Shown here: piece after piece, positions 6,980-13,702 of the stretch | How the letters are laid out: every line of letters starts with the position of its first letter | How positions within the stretch are numbered: the first letter of the stretch is position 1 | Source: Pseudomonadota bacterium | GTDB taxonomy: Bacteria > Pseudomonadota > Gammaproteobacteria > Acidithiobacillales > Acidithiobacillaceae | Direction: 5' to 3' | NCBI GenBank assembly: GCA_021818125.1 | Contig: JAKAFG010000030.1 | Location: forward strand, 1 to 14,021 | Length of the DNA stretch: 14,021 nt | Notes under the pieces: generated by a model | Told to the model about the DNA's origin: nothing | Seen by the model: only the letters and a program-made list of their open reading frames with translations | Databases searched by the model: none | Program-made: the position numbers and the translations under genes

Positions 6980-7093
6980 TTAACCCTGGCGCTGCTTATG
7001 GCGGGGCTCAACACAAATCACGCGAACCACACCATTACGACGAACAATTTTGCAGTTACGGCAAAGCTTCTTAACCGACGCACGAACCTTCAT
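6980..7093 (-). CDS. rpmJ: 50S ribosomal protein L36, zinc-ribbon type
   Basis: L36 is the smallest large-subunit protein and binds 23S rRNA through a zinc ribbon. Reading 7093 down to 6980 gives 37 residues, starting [15 protein letters not shown] and ending RHKQRQG. The zinc ligands Cys11, Cys14, Cys27 and His32 are all present, which marks the zinc-containing (C+) form. AGGGGA lies just upstream of the ATG. It is 9 nt after infA and 63 nt before rpsM, an order shared with many bacteria outside the enteric group. Confidence 0.97.
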
Positions 7094-7102
7094 GACTATC
7101 CC

Positions 7103-7321
7103 CTATTTGGCACGATAAATGATGCGACCCTTGGTTAAATCATAGGGCGTCATCTCTACGGTAACCTTATCCCCAGGTAGAATGCGAATATAATGCATCC
7201 GCATTTTCCCGGAGATATGTGCATTAACAACATAACCATTCTCCAAGCGCACCTTAAACGTCGCACTTGGCAAATTCTCTATTACCTCACCCTGCATTTC
7301 CAGGGTATCTTCTTTCGACAT
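7103..7321 (-). CDS. infA: Translation initiation factor IF-1
   Basis: IF-1 binds the 30S A-site region and assists IF-2 and IF-3 during initiation. The 72-residue OB-fold protein is of standard length. It begins MSKEDTLEMQGEVIENLP and contains FKVRLENGYVVNAHISGKMR, ILPGDKVTVEMTPYDLTKGR and a final IIYRAK. Its ATG directly follows the adk TAA with no spacer, so its ribosome-binding site must lie inside the end of adk and translation is probably coupled. E. coli keeps infA elsewhere; its placement in the spc/alpha cluster is common in other bacteria. Confidence 0.98.
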   Translation of the reverse strand: MSKEDTLEMQGEVIENLPSATFKVRLENGYVVNAHISGKMRMHYIRILPGDKVTVEMTPYDLTKGRIIYRAK

Positions 7322-7984
7322 TTAGCGTACTACCCCTACCGCTTCCACGATTCTAGAGAATACTTCATCGGCTTCGCCCTCCCCACTCACCAGGTGATAG
7401 GCAGGTCGATCGTGATAATAAGCGATCAAAGGCGCAGTCTCCGCCTGATAGACAGCTAACCGTTTACGAATTACTGCGGGCTGATCATCCTCACGTTGCA
7501 ACAACACACCCCCACAGATATCGCAGACCTCATTAACCGCAGGCGCATGGTAGCGTATGTGATAGATCGCCCCGCATTTTGAACACACCCTCCGCCCGGA
7601 GAGACGTTCGACAATTTCTTCGTCAGACAAATTTATATGCAGCACCGCGGTAATTTGGTCGCGATGCGCACTTACTAAGTTATCAAGCGCATTCGCCTGA
7701 TGGATGGTCCGGGGAAATCCGTCGAAGACCACCCCTGCCGCCGCATCCGGAAGAAGTAGCCGCTCCGCAACGATACCGATAATAATTTCATCACCCACCA
7801 GTGCGCCCGACTCCATCACTGCCGCCGCACGTAGCCCGATCTCACTACCAGACTGAATAGAGGCGCGGAGCATATCACCAGTAGACACATGAGGCAAGTC
7901 CATTAACTGGGCAAGCCGCTGGGCCTGGGTGCCCTTACCGACGCCAGGCGCACCAAGAAAAATCAAATGCTTTGCCACTATCAC
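7322..7984 (-). CDS. adk: Adenylate kinase, zinc-finger LID type
   Basis: It catalyses ATP + AMP to 2 ADP, balancing the adenylate pool in the cytosol. The 220-residue protein has the P-loop GAPGVGKGT (11-19), the AMP-binding STGDMLR (34-40), DGFPRT (88-93) and a long LID. The LID carries four cysteines at 134, 137, 154 and 157 (CSKC...CDIC), the zinc-binding arrangement typical of Gram-positive and many other enzymes but absent in E. coli Adk. The start is GTG 7984, overlapping the secY stop as GTGA. A second in-frame GTG at 7978 would shorten the protein by two residues. Position after secY and before infA is the order known from Bacillus-like clusters. Confidence 0.97.
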   Translation of the reverse strand: MIVAKHLIFLGAPGVGKGTQAQRLAQLMDLPHVSTGDMLRASIQSGSEIGLRAAAVMESGALVGDEIIIGIVAERLLLPDAAAGVVFDGFPRTIHQANALDNLVSAHRDQITAVLHINLSDEEIVERLSGRRVCSKCGAIYHIRYHAPAVNEVCDICGGVLLQREDDQPAVIRKRLAVYQAETAPLIAYYHDRPAYHLVSGEGEADEVFSRIVEAVGVVR

Positions 7985-9312
7985 CGCCCACTGAGAGGGT
8001 TTTTACGAATCAACCCCTCGTACTGATGCGTCAACAAGTGACTCTGAATCTGCCCCATCAAATCCATCATCACCACGACGACGATCAGCAGACTGGTGCC
8101 ACCAAAATAGAACGGCACGTTGTACTGAACAATGAGAAACTCTGGCAGCAGGCAAACCAAGGTCAGATATATGGCGCCCCAAAGCGTGAGCCGCGTAAGG
8201 ATACGATCCATGTATTTCGCCGTATGCTCGCCAGGCCGGATACCCGGCACGAAGGCTCCCGACTTTTTCAGGTTATCTGCGGTGTCCCGAGGATTAAACA
8301 CCATAGCCGTATAGAAAAAGGCAAAAAATACAATCGCAGTGGTGAATACGACCACGTACAGTGCAGACCCTGGACTCAAGGCCTGTCCAAAGCGCGCAAG
8401 CCACTCCATCCCAGGCACATTAGCGAACCACCCAGATAACGTCGCCGGTAAAAGGATGATGCTAGATGCGAAGATCGGCGGAATTACGCCCGACATATTT
8501 ACCTTGAGCGGCATGTGCGTGCTCTGGCCCCCATATATCTTACGGCCGACCTGCCGCTTGGCGTATTGGATGGGAATACGTCTCTGCGCACTCTCCATAA
8601 ATACCACAAAACCGGTCACCCCAAGCGCAAGGACAAAGAGCGCTACCACGAACAGCGGCTGAAACTGACCGGTTTTGGTTAGCTCAAAAGTCGTCCCGAT
8701 AGCCTCTGGCAGGCCAGCGACAATACCGGCAAATATGATCATGGAAATGCCGTTACCGATCCCCCGCTCCGTAATTTGTTCTCCAATCCACATCAAAAAG
8801 ACGGTGCCACAGGCAAGCGAAATGGTTGTCGTGAACAGAAACAGTGGACCTGGATCAATCACCACAGGAAAATGTCCGGCGTGCATCTTCTCAATCGCGA
8901 TGGCGATTCCCAAGCCTTGCATCAGAGCAAGTATGACCGTGGCATAACGTGTATACTCCGTTATTTTTCGACGCCCCGCTTCACCTTCCTTTTTAAGTTC
9001 TTCCAGCTTTGGGAAAACCGACCCCGCCAACTGGAATATGATCGATGCGCTGATGTAGGGCATGATCCCTAAAGCGAAAACAGTCAGGCGGGAGAGTGCG
9101 CCCCCCGAGAACATGTTGAACATGCCCAGGATAGTTCCCCGCTGCTGGTTAAAAAATGCCGCCATGGCCGCCGGATCAATTCCCGGCACGGGTATGTGCG
9201 CCCCAACACGAAAAACCAGGAGCGCGCCCAGCAGAAAAAGAATGCGGTTACGTAACTCATTGATCTTTCCGGCACCCAGTGCGGCGCCGCCAATGCTACG
9301 TAACCCGGCCAT
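7981..9312 (-). CDS. secY: Protein translocase subunit SecY
   Basis: SecY forms the channel of the SecYEG translocon in the inner membrane. The 443 residues equal the E. coli length. About ten hydrophobic membrane segments are visible, starting with ILFLLGALLVFRVGAHIPVPG. Conserved landmarks include the plug-region stretch LGMFNMFSGGALSRLTVFALG, the cytoplasmic loop KLEELKKEGEAGRRKITEYTRY, GIGNGISMIIFAGI, and the C5 region GAFVPGIRPGEHTAKYMD. The start overlaps the rplO stop by one base (TAATG) and the stop overlaps adk, so it is tightly embedded in the spc operon. Confidence 0.99.
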   Translation of the reverse strand: MAGLRSIGGAALGAGKINELRNRILFLLGALLVFRVGAHIPVPGIDPAAMAAFFNQQRGTILGMFNMFSGGALSRLTVFALGIMPYISASIIFQLAGSVFPKLEELKKEGEAGRRKITEYTRYATVILALMQGLGIAIAIEKMHAGHFPVVIDPGPLFLFTTTISLACGTVFLMWIGEQITERGIGNGISMIIFAGIVAGLPEAIGTTFELTKTGQFQPLFVVALFVLALGVTGFVVFMESAQRRIPIQYAKRQVGRKIYGGQSTHMPLKVNMSGVIPPIFASSIILLPATLSGWFANVPGMEWLARFGQALSPGSALYVVVFTTAIVFFAFFYTAMVFNPRDTADNLKKSGAFVPGIRPGEHTAKYMDRILTRLTLWGAIYLTLVCLLPEFLIVQYNVPFYFGGTSLLIVVVVMMDLMGQIQSHLLTHQYEGLIRKNPLSGR

Positions 9313-9749
9313 TAATCTTCTACCTTTCCGCCAGCGTTCTCAATGGCCGCCCGGGCACCCGCGCTTACGCGCAGGCCACGCACAGTCAAAGCCTGCGTGA
9401 CTTCGCCGGTTAAAATAACCTTAACCGAATCCGGCGAGCCACGAACGATGCGCCGAAGCAGCAGCCCTTCAATATCTACTACGCCGTCAATTGCCGCGGA
9501 CTCCAGTTGGGACAACGCCACCTCAACGACGCGGGAACCTAATGCGTTACGGAACCCACGCTTAGGAATACGTCTTTGCAAAGGCATCTGACCGCCTTCG
9601 AAACCCACCTTATGGTAGCCACCGGAGCGGGCATGCTGACCTTTGTGACCACGACCGGCTGTTTTGCCTAAACCGCTTCCGATACCGCGTCCAACACGGC
9701 GACGGTCTTTTTTCGAGCCCTCTGCAGGCGCAATCGTATTTAATTTCAT
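9312..9749 (-). CDS. rplO: 50S ribosomal protein L15
   Basis: L15 is a large-subunit protein with a long basic N-terminal extension reaching into 23S rRNA. From ATG 9749 it has 145 residues, the normal length, and starts MKLNTIAPAEGSKKDRRRVG. The glycine- and arginine-rich block GRGIGSGLGKTAGRGHKGQ and GGQMPLQRRIPKRGF are diagnostic. A longer reading from 9764 is rejected because ATG 9749 overlaps the rpmD stop as TGATG and matches family N-termini. The stop shares a base with the secY start. Confidence 0.98.
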   Translation of the reverse strand: MKLNTIAPAEGSKKDRRRVGRGIGSGLGKTAGRGHKGQHARSGGYHKVGFEGGQMPLQRRIPKRGFRNALGSRVVEVALSQLESAAIDGVVDIEGLLLRRIVRGSPDSVKVILTGEVTQALTVRGLRVSAGARAAIENAGGKVED

Positions 9750-9931
9750 CACAGCTCTTCCCACCGAAGTAGATAGGGTATTTTATTGACCATTCCACGA
9801 ATCTCTGGAGTATCCAAACGTTCTACCGAATGATTTGTGTGACGCAACCCCAATCCTAGCACAACCCGCCGATGCTTCTCAGCAACGCCAATCAGACTTT
9901 TTACCAGCGTGATGCGCAGTTGCTTACTCAT
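9749..9931 (-). CDS. rpmD: 50S ribosomal protein L30
   Basis: L30 is a small 23S rRNA-binding protein. The 60 residues match the short bacterial form: KQLRITLVKSLIGV is followed by LGLRHTNHSVERLDTPEIRGMVNKI, both highly characteristic. Its ATG lies inside the end of rpsE (8-nt overlap, ATGAGTAA) and its stop overlaps the rplO start by one base. Both ends therefore suggest coupled translation. Confidence 0.98.
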   Translation of the reverse strand: MSKQLRITLVKSLIGVAEKHRRVVLGLGLRHTNHSVERLDTPEIRGMVNKIPYLLRWEEL

Positions 9932-10454
9932 CGTGCCCTCCCTGGCCGCGAATTTCCTTCAAACTTTTGCCACGTTTCATAGCGATAGCCTGAGGACTGG
10001 CAAGCTTATTAAAAGCATCGAAAGTCGCGCGAACAACATTGATAGGGTTGTTGGAACCCAGAGACTTGGCAACTACATTCCGCAGTCCCACGGCCTCACA
10101 AACTGCACGCATCGCACCACCAGCGATTACGCCACTACCTTCTGGAGCCGGCCGCAGCATTACCCGCGCCGCGCCATGACGACCTTCTACCGGGTAAGGA
10201 ATCGTGCCGCCCCTCATCAAGGGTATGCTCGTCATCCATCGGCGCGCCTGGTCGGTAGCCTTTTGTATACCCGCGGGGACTTCTTTGGCCTTTCCGCGGC
10301 CAAAGCCAACCTTTCCATCTCCATCGCCCACCACCATGAGCGCCGCAAAGCCGAACTGCCGTCCGCCTTTAACCACCTTAGAAACGCGGTTGATGTGAAT
10401 AAGCTTTTCCTGCATTCCATCGTTAGGCTGCGTATCGCGATTTTCCCGTGCCAT
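9924..10454 (-). CDS. rpsE: 30S ribosomal protein S5
   Basis: S5 lies at the 30S mRNA entry side and influences decoding accuracy; its loop is a known spectinomycin target region. It has 176 residues, about 10 more than E. coli, mostly in the N-terminal stretch before LQEKLIHINRVSKVVKGGR. The double-stranded-RNA-binding fold (about 15-80) shows FGFAALMVVGDGDGKVGFG. The C-terminal domain shows GSGVIAGGAMRAV and NPINVVRATFDAF. ATG 10454 has GGAGAG upstream. It overlaps rpmD by 8 nt and follows rplR by 12 nt. Confidence 0.98.
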   Translation of the reverse strand: MARENRDTQPNDGMQEKLIHINRVSKVVKGGRQFGFAALMVVGDGDGKVGFGRGKAKEVPAGIQKATDQARRWMTSIPLMRGGTIPYPVEGRHGAARVMLRPAPEGSGVIAGGAMRAVCEAVGLRNVVAKSLGSNNPINVVRATFDAFNKLASPQAIAMKRGKSLKEIRGQGGHDE

Positions 10455-10466
10455 CTTAGCTCTCCA

Positions 10467-10820
10467 TCAGAACGACAACCCGCCCTCGCGGGCGGCGTCG
10501 GCCAAAGCTCTCACCCGACCATGGTAACGATACCCGCTCCGGTCAAATGCCACTTCCTTAACGCCCACAGCCAGTGCCTTCGCTGCAACCCGTTGTCCGA
10601 TAGTTGCGGCGGCCGCAACATCTGCGCCGCGCGGCATTTGCGCGCGGACTTCACCCTCTAGGCTGGATGCCTGCGCAAGAACCTTCCCCTGCCTGTCATC
10701 AATCACCTGGGCATAAATATGCTTGCCCGACCGAAAAACACAGAGCCGTGGTTTGGCTTGCGATGCGATGCGAGCCCGGGTTTTACGTGCCCGACGGAGC
10801 CTTGACGAATTTTTATTCAT
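10467..10820 (-). CDS. rplR: 50S ribosomal protein L18
   Basis: L18 binds 5S rRNA with L5 and L25 in the central protuberance. From ATG 10820 it has 117 residues, exactly the E. coli length, beginning MNKNSSRLRRARKTRARI. The core PRLCVFRSGKHIYAQVIDD and the C-terminus VAFDRSGYRYHGRVRALADAAREGGL are typical. A TTG start at 10835 would add five residues but fits the family less well. GAGG precedes the ATG at suitable spacing. It follows rplF by 18 nt. Confidence 0.98.
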   Translation of the reverse strand: MNKNSSRLRRARKTRARIASQAKPRLCVFRSGKHIYAQVIDDRQGKVLAQASSLEGEVRAQMPRGADVAAAATIGQRVAAKALAVGVKEVAFDRSGYRYHGRVRALADAAREGGLSF

Positions 10821-10838
10821 AGTAGTAAGCCTCAACCA

Positions 10839-11363
10839 TTATTTCTTCTTCGCTTCTTTACGTCGGACATTTTCACCGGCGTACCGTACACCCTTACCCT
10901 TGTAGGGCTCCGGCGGACGATAGGCACGAATATCCGCAGCGATCTGACCGACTTTCTGCTTATCGATGCCCCGAATGACGATTTCCGTCTGCGTCGGTGT
11001 TTCGATGGTGATATCGTCAGGCACCAGATAATCCACTGGATGGGAAAAACCAAGACTCAGACTGAGCGTCTTACCCTTCGCCTGGGCCCGATAACCCACA
11101 CCAATAATTTCCAATTTTTGTTCAAAGCCGTGTGAGACACCTTGTACCATATTGTTCAGTATTGCCCGCATCGTTCCCGCCTGAGCGTTTTGGTCTTCCA
11201 CCCAGGTCAGTGACGCCACACCGGCATCTAGCTGCAATTCCACAGCCGGGTGAAAAGGGACAGAAATCTGCCCTTTAGGGCCTTTCACCACCAGGCAGTG
11301 TTCCGCGACATGAACTTCGACGCCCTTAGGTAGAGGTACTGGCTGTTTCGCTACACGAGACAT
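10839..11363 (-). CDS. rplF: 50S ribosomal protein L6
   Basis: L6 sits near the factor-binding site of the 50S subunit and contacts 23S rRNA helix 97. From ATG 11363 it has 174 residues, close to the usual 177. The start is fixed by a strong GGGGAGGA sequence upstream and by the typical MSRVAKQPVPLPKGVEV. Two repeated L6 domains are present (about 1-82 and 83-174), the second ending with the signature IRAYRPPEPYKGKGVRY. It lies 13 nt after rpsH. Confidence 0.98.
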   Translation of the reverse strand: MSRVAKQPVPLPKGVEVHVAEHCLVVKGPKGQISVPFHPAVELQLDAGVASLTWVEDQNAQAGTMRAILNNMVQGVSHGFEQKLEIIGVGYRAQAKGKTLSLSLGFSHPVDYLVPDDITIETPTQTEIVIRGIDKQKVGQIAADIRAYRPPEPYKGKGVRYAGENVRRKEAKKK

Positions 11364-11376
11364 TTTCGTCCTCCCC

Positions 11377-11772
11377 TTAGGATACAACGCAGAGAACTTC
11401 ACCACCGATACCCGCAGTACGAGCCGCGCGATCAGTCATAATTCCCTGAGAAGTCGATATAATAGCAATACCAAAGCCGTCACGTACTCGCGGCAAATCT
11501 TCGGCACCACGGTAAACACGAACACCAGGCCGACTTACCCGCCGAATCTCCACAATAACACCGGCACCCGCGTAATACTTCAACGTTAGGTTAAGAACGG
11601 GATGCCCGTCTAACACGTCTTCTTTCACATCCAGGATGTAACCCTCTTCCACCAAGACCCGCGCAATGGCGCGTTTCAGCTTGGAAGCAGGCATCTGCAC
11701 TTTCGCCTTATTTACCTGTTGCGCATTACGAATGCGCGTCAGCATATCAGCAATAGGATCCGTCACGCTCAT
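11377..11772 (-). CDS. rpsH: 30S ribosomal protein S8
   Basis: S8 binds the central domain of 16S rRNA and in E. coli represses translation of the spc operon at the rplE start. The 131 residues match the family: MSVTDPIADMLTRIRNAQ at the start, and the C-terminal signature STSQGIMTDRAARTAGIGGEVLC, which forms the RNA-binding loop. It is 9 nt after rpsN and 13 nt before rplF. The RNA-binding C-terminus is intact, so autoregulation is possible (see the stem-loop at 12540-12564). Confidence 0.98.
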   Translation of the reverse strand: MSVTDPIADMLTRIRNAQQVNKAKVQMPASKLKRAIARVLVEEGYILDVKEDVLDGHPVLNLTLKYYAGAGVIVEIRRVSRPGVRVYRGAEDLPRVRDGFGIAIISTSQGIMTDRAARTAGIGGEVLCVVS

Positions 11773-11781
11773 CGTGTTTCC

Positions 11782-11967
11782 TCACCAGCTCGCTTTAACG
11801 ATACCGGGAATCGACCCAGCCGAAGCATGCTTACGAAAGCACAGACGGCAGAGGCCAAACTTCCGATAGTAACCGCGTGAACGCCCGCACAATTTGCACC
11901 GGTGATACGCACGCACCTTAAATTTTGGAGTCCTTTCAGACTTCGCGATCAATGATTTCTTTGCCAC
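11782..11967 (-). CDS. rpsN: 30S ribosomal protein S14, short zinc-binding type
   Basis: S14 is a 30S head protein near the decoding region. This is the short 61-residue form with a zinc site made by Cys24, Cys27, Cys40 and Cys43 (CKLC...CRLC), ending IPGIVKASW. Enteric bacteria carry a longer cysteine-free version of about 101 residues. The start is GTG 11967, preceded by AAGGAG about 8 nt upstream. Its place between rplE and rpsH is standard for the spc operon. Confidence 0.97.
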   Translation of the reverse strand: MAKKSLIAKSERTPKFKVRAYHRCKLCGRSRGYYRKFGLCRLCFRKHASAGSIPGIVKASW

Positions 11968-11980
11968 GCGTCAAACTCCT

Positions 11981-12523
11981 TCAAGACCGGAAGGGCATCT
12001 TGAAGGCTTTCAAAAGCCCAAGGCCCTCATCATCATTCTTGGCGGTGGTAGTAAATACCACGTCCAACCCGCGCAAACGATCGATTTTATCATATTCAAT
12101 TTCAGGGAATATGATCTGCTCTTTCACGCCCATCGTATAATTTCCACGCCCATCAAACGACCGCGGCGAGAGGCCGCGAAAGTCCCGAATACGGGGAATA
12201 GCCACACTGACCAAGCGATCTAAAAACTCATACATAACGATCCCGCGCAAGGTCACCATACATCCTATCGGATAGCCATCGCGGATTTTAAAAGCCGCTA
12301 CGGACTTTCGTGCACGCGTGACTACCGGTTTCTGACCTGCAATCTTGGTCATATCGCCAACAGCCGCTTCGAGAATTTTTTTATCGCCGACGGCCTCACC
12401 CACACCCATGTTGAGCGTGATCTTTCGCAGTTTCGGCACTTCCATAACGCTGCTGAAGCCAAAATCTTGCATCAGTTTGGGCGCAATGGACGTTTTATAC
12501 AACGAATGTAAACGTGCTTCCAT
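11981..12523 (-). CDS. rplE: 50S ribosomal protein L5
   Basis: L5 binds 5S rRNA and forms the central-protuberance bridge to S13 in the 30S head. At 180 residues it fits the family. It contains LRKITLNMGVGEAVGDKK, ITQ-equivalent segments such as GQKPVVTRARKSVAAFK, RDFRGLSPRSFDGRGNY and the C-terminal VVFTTTAKNDDEG. ATG 12523 is preceded by AAGGGA. It follows rplX by 14 nt and precedes rpsN by 13 nt. A perfect inverted repeat lies just upstream across the rplX stop. Confidence 0.98.
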   Translation of the reverse strand: MEARLHSLYKTSIAPKLMQDFGFSSVMEVPKLRKITLNMGVGEAVGDKKILEAAVGDMTKIAGQKPVVTRARKSVAAFKIRDGYPIGCMVTLRGIVMYEFLDRLVSVAIPRIRDFRGLSPRSFDGRGNYTMGVKEQIIFPEIEYDKIDRLRGLDVVFTTTAKNDDEGLGLLKAFKMPFRS

Positions 12524-12537
12524 ATTATTTCCCTTGC

Positions 12538-12858
12538 TTAACGGCGGCCAATAACTTCGCCGTTGCTCTTAAAAACACGCACCTTCTGCCCGTCCTCAAG
12601 CACCTTATAACCAATTCGGTCCCCGTTACCACTCGCAGCATTAAAAATTGCCACGTTAGATACATGAATTGGCGCCTCTTTTTCCACGATACCGCCAGGC
12701 TTGCCCATGCGATCGGGACGAACGTGACGCTTTATCATGTTCACCTTTTCGACCACCACCCGTGATTCTTCTCGTAGCACTTTGAGCACTTTACCGCGCT
12801 TGCCCTTGTCCTTACCGGCAAGAATCACGACCTCATCATCCTTACGTACCTTCAACAT
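12538..12858 (-). CDS. rplX: 50S ribosomal protein L24
   Basis: L24 is an early-binding assembly initiator of the 50S subunit near the exit tunnel. From ATG 12858 it has 106 residues and starts MLKVRKDDEVVILAGKDKGK, a KOW motif. GGIVEKEAPIHVSNVAIFN and KVRVFKSNGEVIG follow. An ATG two codons earlier (12864) is also in frame, but AGGGG directly abuts it, while the same AGGGG is well spaced from 12858. The rplN stop is 9 nt upstream of this start. The 3' end contributes to an inverted repeat (12540-12564). Confidence 0.97.
   Translation of the reverse strand: MLKVRKDDEVVILAGKDKGKRGKVLKVLREESRVVVEKVNMIKRHVRPDRMGKPGGIVEKEAPIHVSNVAIFNAASGNGDRIGYKVLEDGQKVRVFKSNGEVIGRR
12540..12564 (-). promoter_or_regulatory. 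Stem-loop at the rplX/rplE junction, candidate S8 control site
   Basis: AACGGCG and CGCCGTT form a perfect 7-bp stem with an 11-base loop, spanning the last rplX codons and part of its stop, about 17 nt before the rplE start. In E. coli the spc operon is repressed by S8 binding mRNA around the rplE start, so the position is right. I did not verify the S8 internal-loop consensus. The repeat could be a by-product of the Gly-Arg-Arg codons. Confidence 0.35.
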
Positions 12859-12867
12859 GGTCATCCC

Positions 12868-13236
12868 CTACAGCACTTCCGGCGCCAATGAAATTATCTT
12901 CATAAAGTTAGCCCCGCGCAGTTCGCGTGTCACCGGGCCAAAAATACGAGTACCAATAGGTTGCAACTGGTTATTTAGGAGCACCGCTGCGTTACTGTCA
13001 AAGCGAATCAGCGAACCGTCTTCGCGCCGCACCCCTTTACGCGTGCGGACAACGAGAGCATTGTACACATCGCCCTTTTTTACCTTACCGCGCGGGACTG
13101 CATCTTTGATACTCACCTTGATAACATCACCGATACCGGCGTAACGCCGATGTGAGCCACCGAGCACCTTAATACACATCACTTCTCGGGCACCGCTGTT
13201 GTCTGCAACGCTCAGCCTGGTCTGCATCTGTATCAT
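12868..13236 (-). CDS. rplN: 50S ribosomal protein L14
   Basis: L14 lies at the subunit interface and contributes to bridges with 16S rRNA. The 122 residues are nearly identical in pattern to E. coli L14: SVADNSGAREVMCIKVLGGS, RRYAGIGDVIKVSIKDAVPRGKVKKGDV and the C-terminus PVTRELRGANFMKIISLAPEVL. ATG 13236 overlaps the rpsQ stop by four bases (ATGA). Its stop codon is 9 nt before the chosen rplX start. Confidence 0.99.
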   Translation of the reverse strand: MIQMQTRLSVADNSGAREVMCIKVLGGSHRRYAGIGDVIKVSIKDAVPRGKVKKGDVYNALVVRTRKGVRREDGSLIRFDSNAAVLLNNQLQPIGTRIFGPVTRELRGANFMKIISLAPEVL

Positions 13237-13508
13237 GCGTTATCCCCTTCCACAATGCCTTCGGCAAGCACTTTCACCAAACGCCAACTCTTGGTTTTCG
13301 ACAAGGGGCGACATTCTTCAATTTTCACCGTGTCACCGATACGGCACGTATTTTCCGCGTCGTGGGCGTGAAACTTCTTGGATCGCCGAATATATTTTTT
13401 ATAGAGCGGATGCTGAATACGACGCTCAACATTTACCACTATGGTCTTATCCATAAGGTTGCTGACTACCGTGCCAACCAAACTACGCGGGTTCTTCGCC
13501 TCGGTCAT
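13233..13508 (-). CDS. rpsQ: 30S ribosomal protein S17
   Basis: S17 is a primary 16S rRNA-binding protein with an OB fold. The 91 residues match the family. LVGTVVSNLMDKTIVVNVERR, HPLYKKYIRRSKKFHAHD and GDTVKIEECRPLSKTKSWRL are diagnostic. Four-base ATGA overlaps occur at both ends, with rpmC before it and rplN after it, so translation is probably coupled through all three. Confidence 0.98.
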   Translation of the reverse strand: MTEAKNPRSLVGTVVSNLMDKTIVVNVERRIQHPLYKKYIRRSKKFHAHDAENTCRIGDTVKIEECRPLSKTKSWRLVKVLAEGIVEGDNA

Positions 13509-13702
13509 GAGTGCGCTTCCTTCTTCACAGTAATGGCTGTCCGCATGCGAGCGATATCACGACGCACAGTGCGTAAACGCGACGTTTTAGCTAACTGCCC
13601 AGTCGCGTGTTGCATACGCAACCTGAACTGCTCCTCGAGAAGGAGCATCAATTGCACCTGGCAGCCCGCCAAATCGAGTTTTTGAACTTCCTGAGCTTTC
13701 AT
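13505..13702 (-). CDS. rpmC: 50S ribosomal protein L29
   Basis: L29 is a small helical protein at the peptide exit, where trigger factor and SRP dock. The 65-residue frame begins MKAQEVQKLD and has EEQFRLRMQHATGQLAKTSRLRTVRRDIARMRT, split here by an expected helix-turn-helix hairpin. The first ~20 residues diverge more than the rest, which is normal for this family. It overlaps the rplP stop (ATGA at 13699-13702) and the rpsQ start (13505-13508). Confidence 0.96.
   Translation of the reverse strand: MKAQEVQKLDLAGCQVQLMLLLEEQFRLRMQHATGQLAKTSRLRTVRRDIARMRTAITVKKEAHS

Noticed and set aside
7972..8439. Plus-strand open frames opposite adk and secY
   Set aside because: Both minus-strand genes are full length with intact motifs; the opposite frames show no domain.
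9909..10661. 250-codon plus-strand open frame opposite rpsE and rplR
   Set aside because: It crosses two intact ribosomal protein genes and their junction; no coding character of its own.
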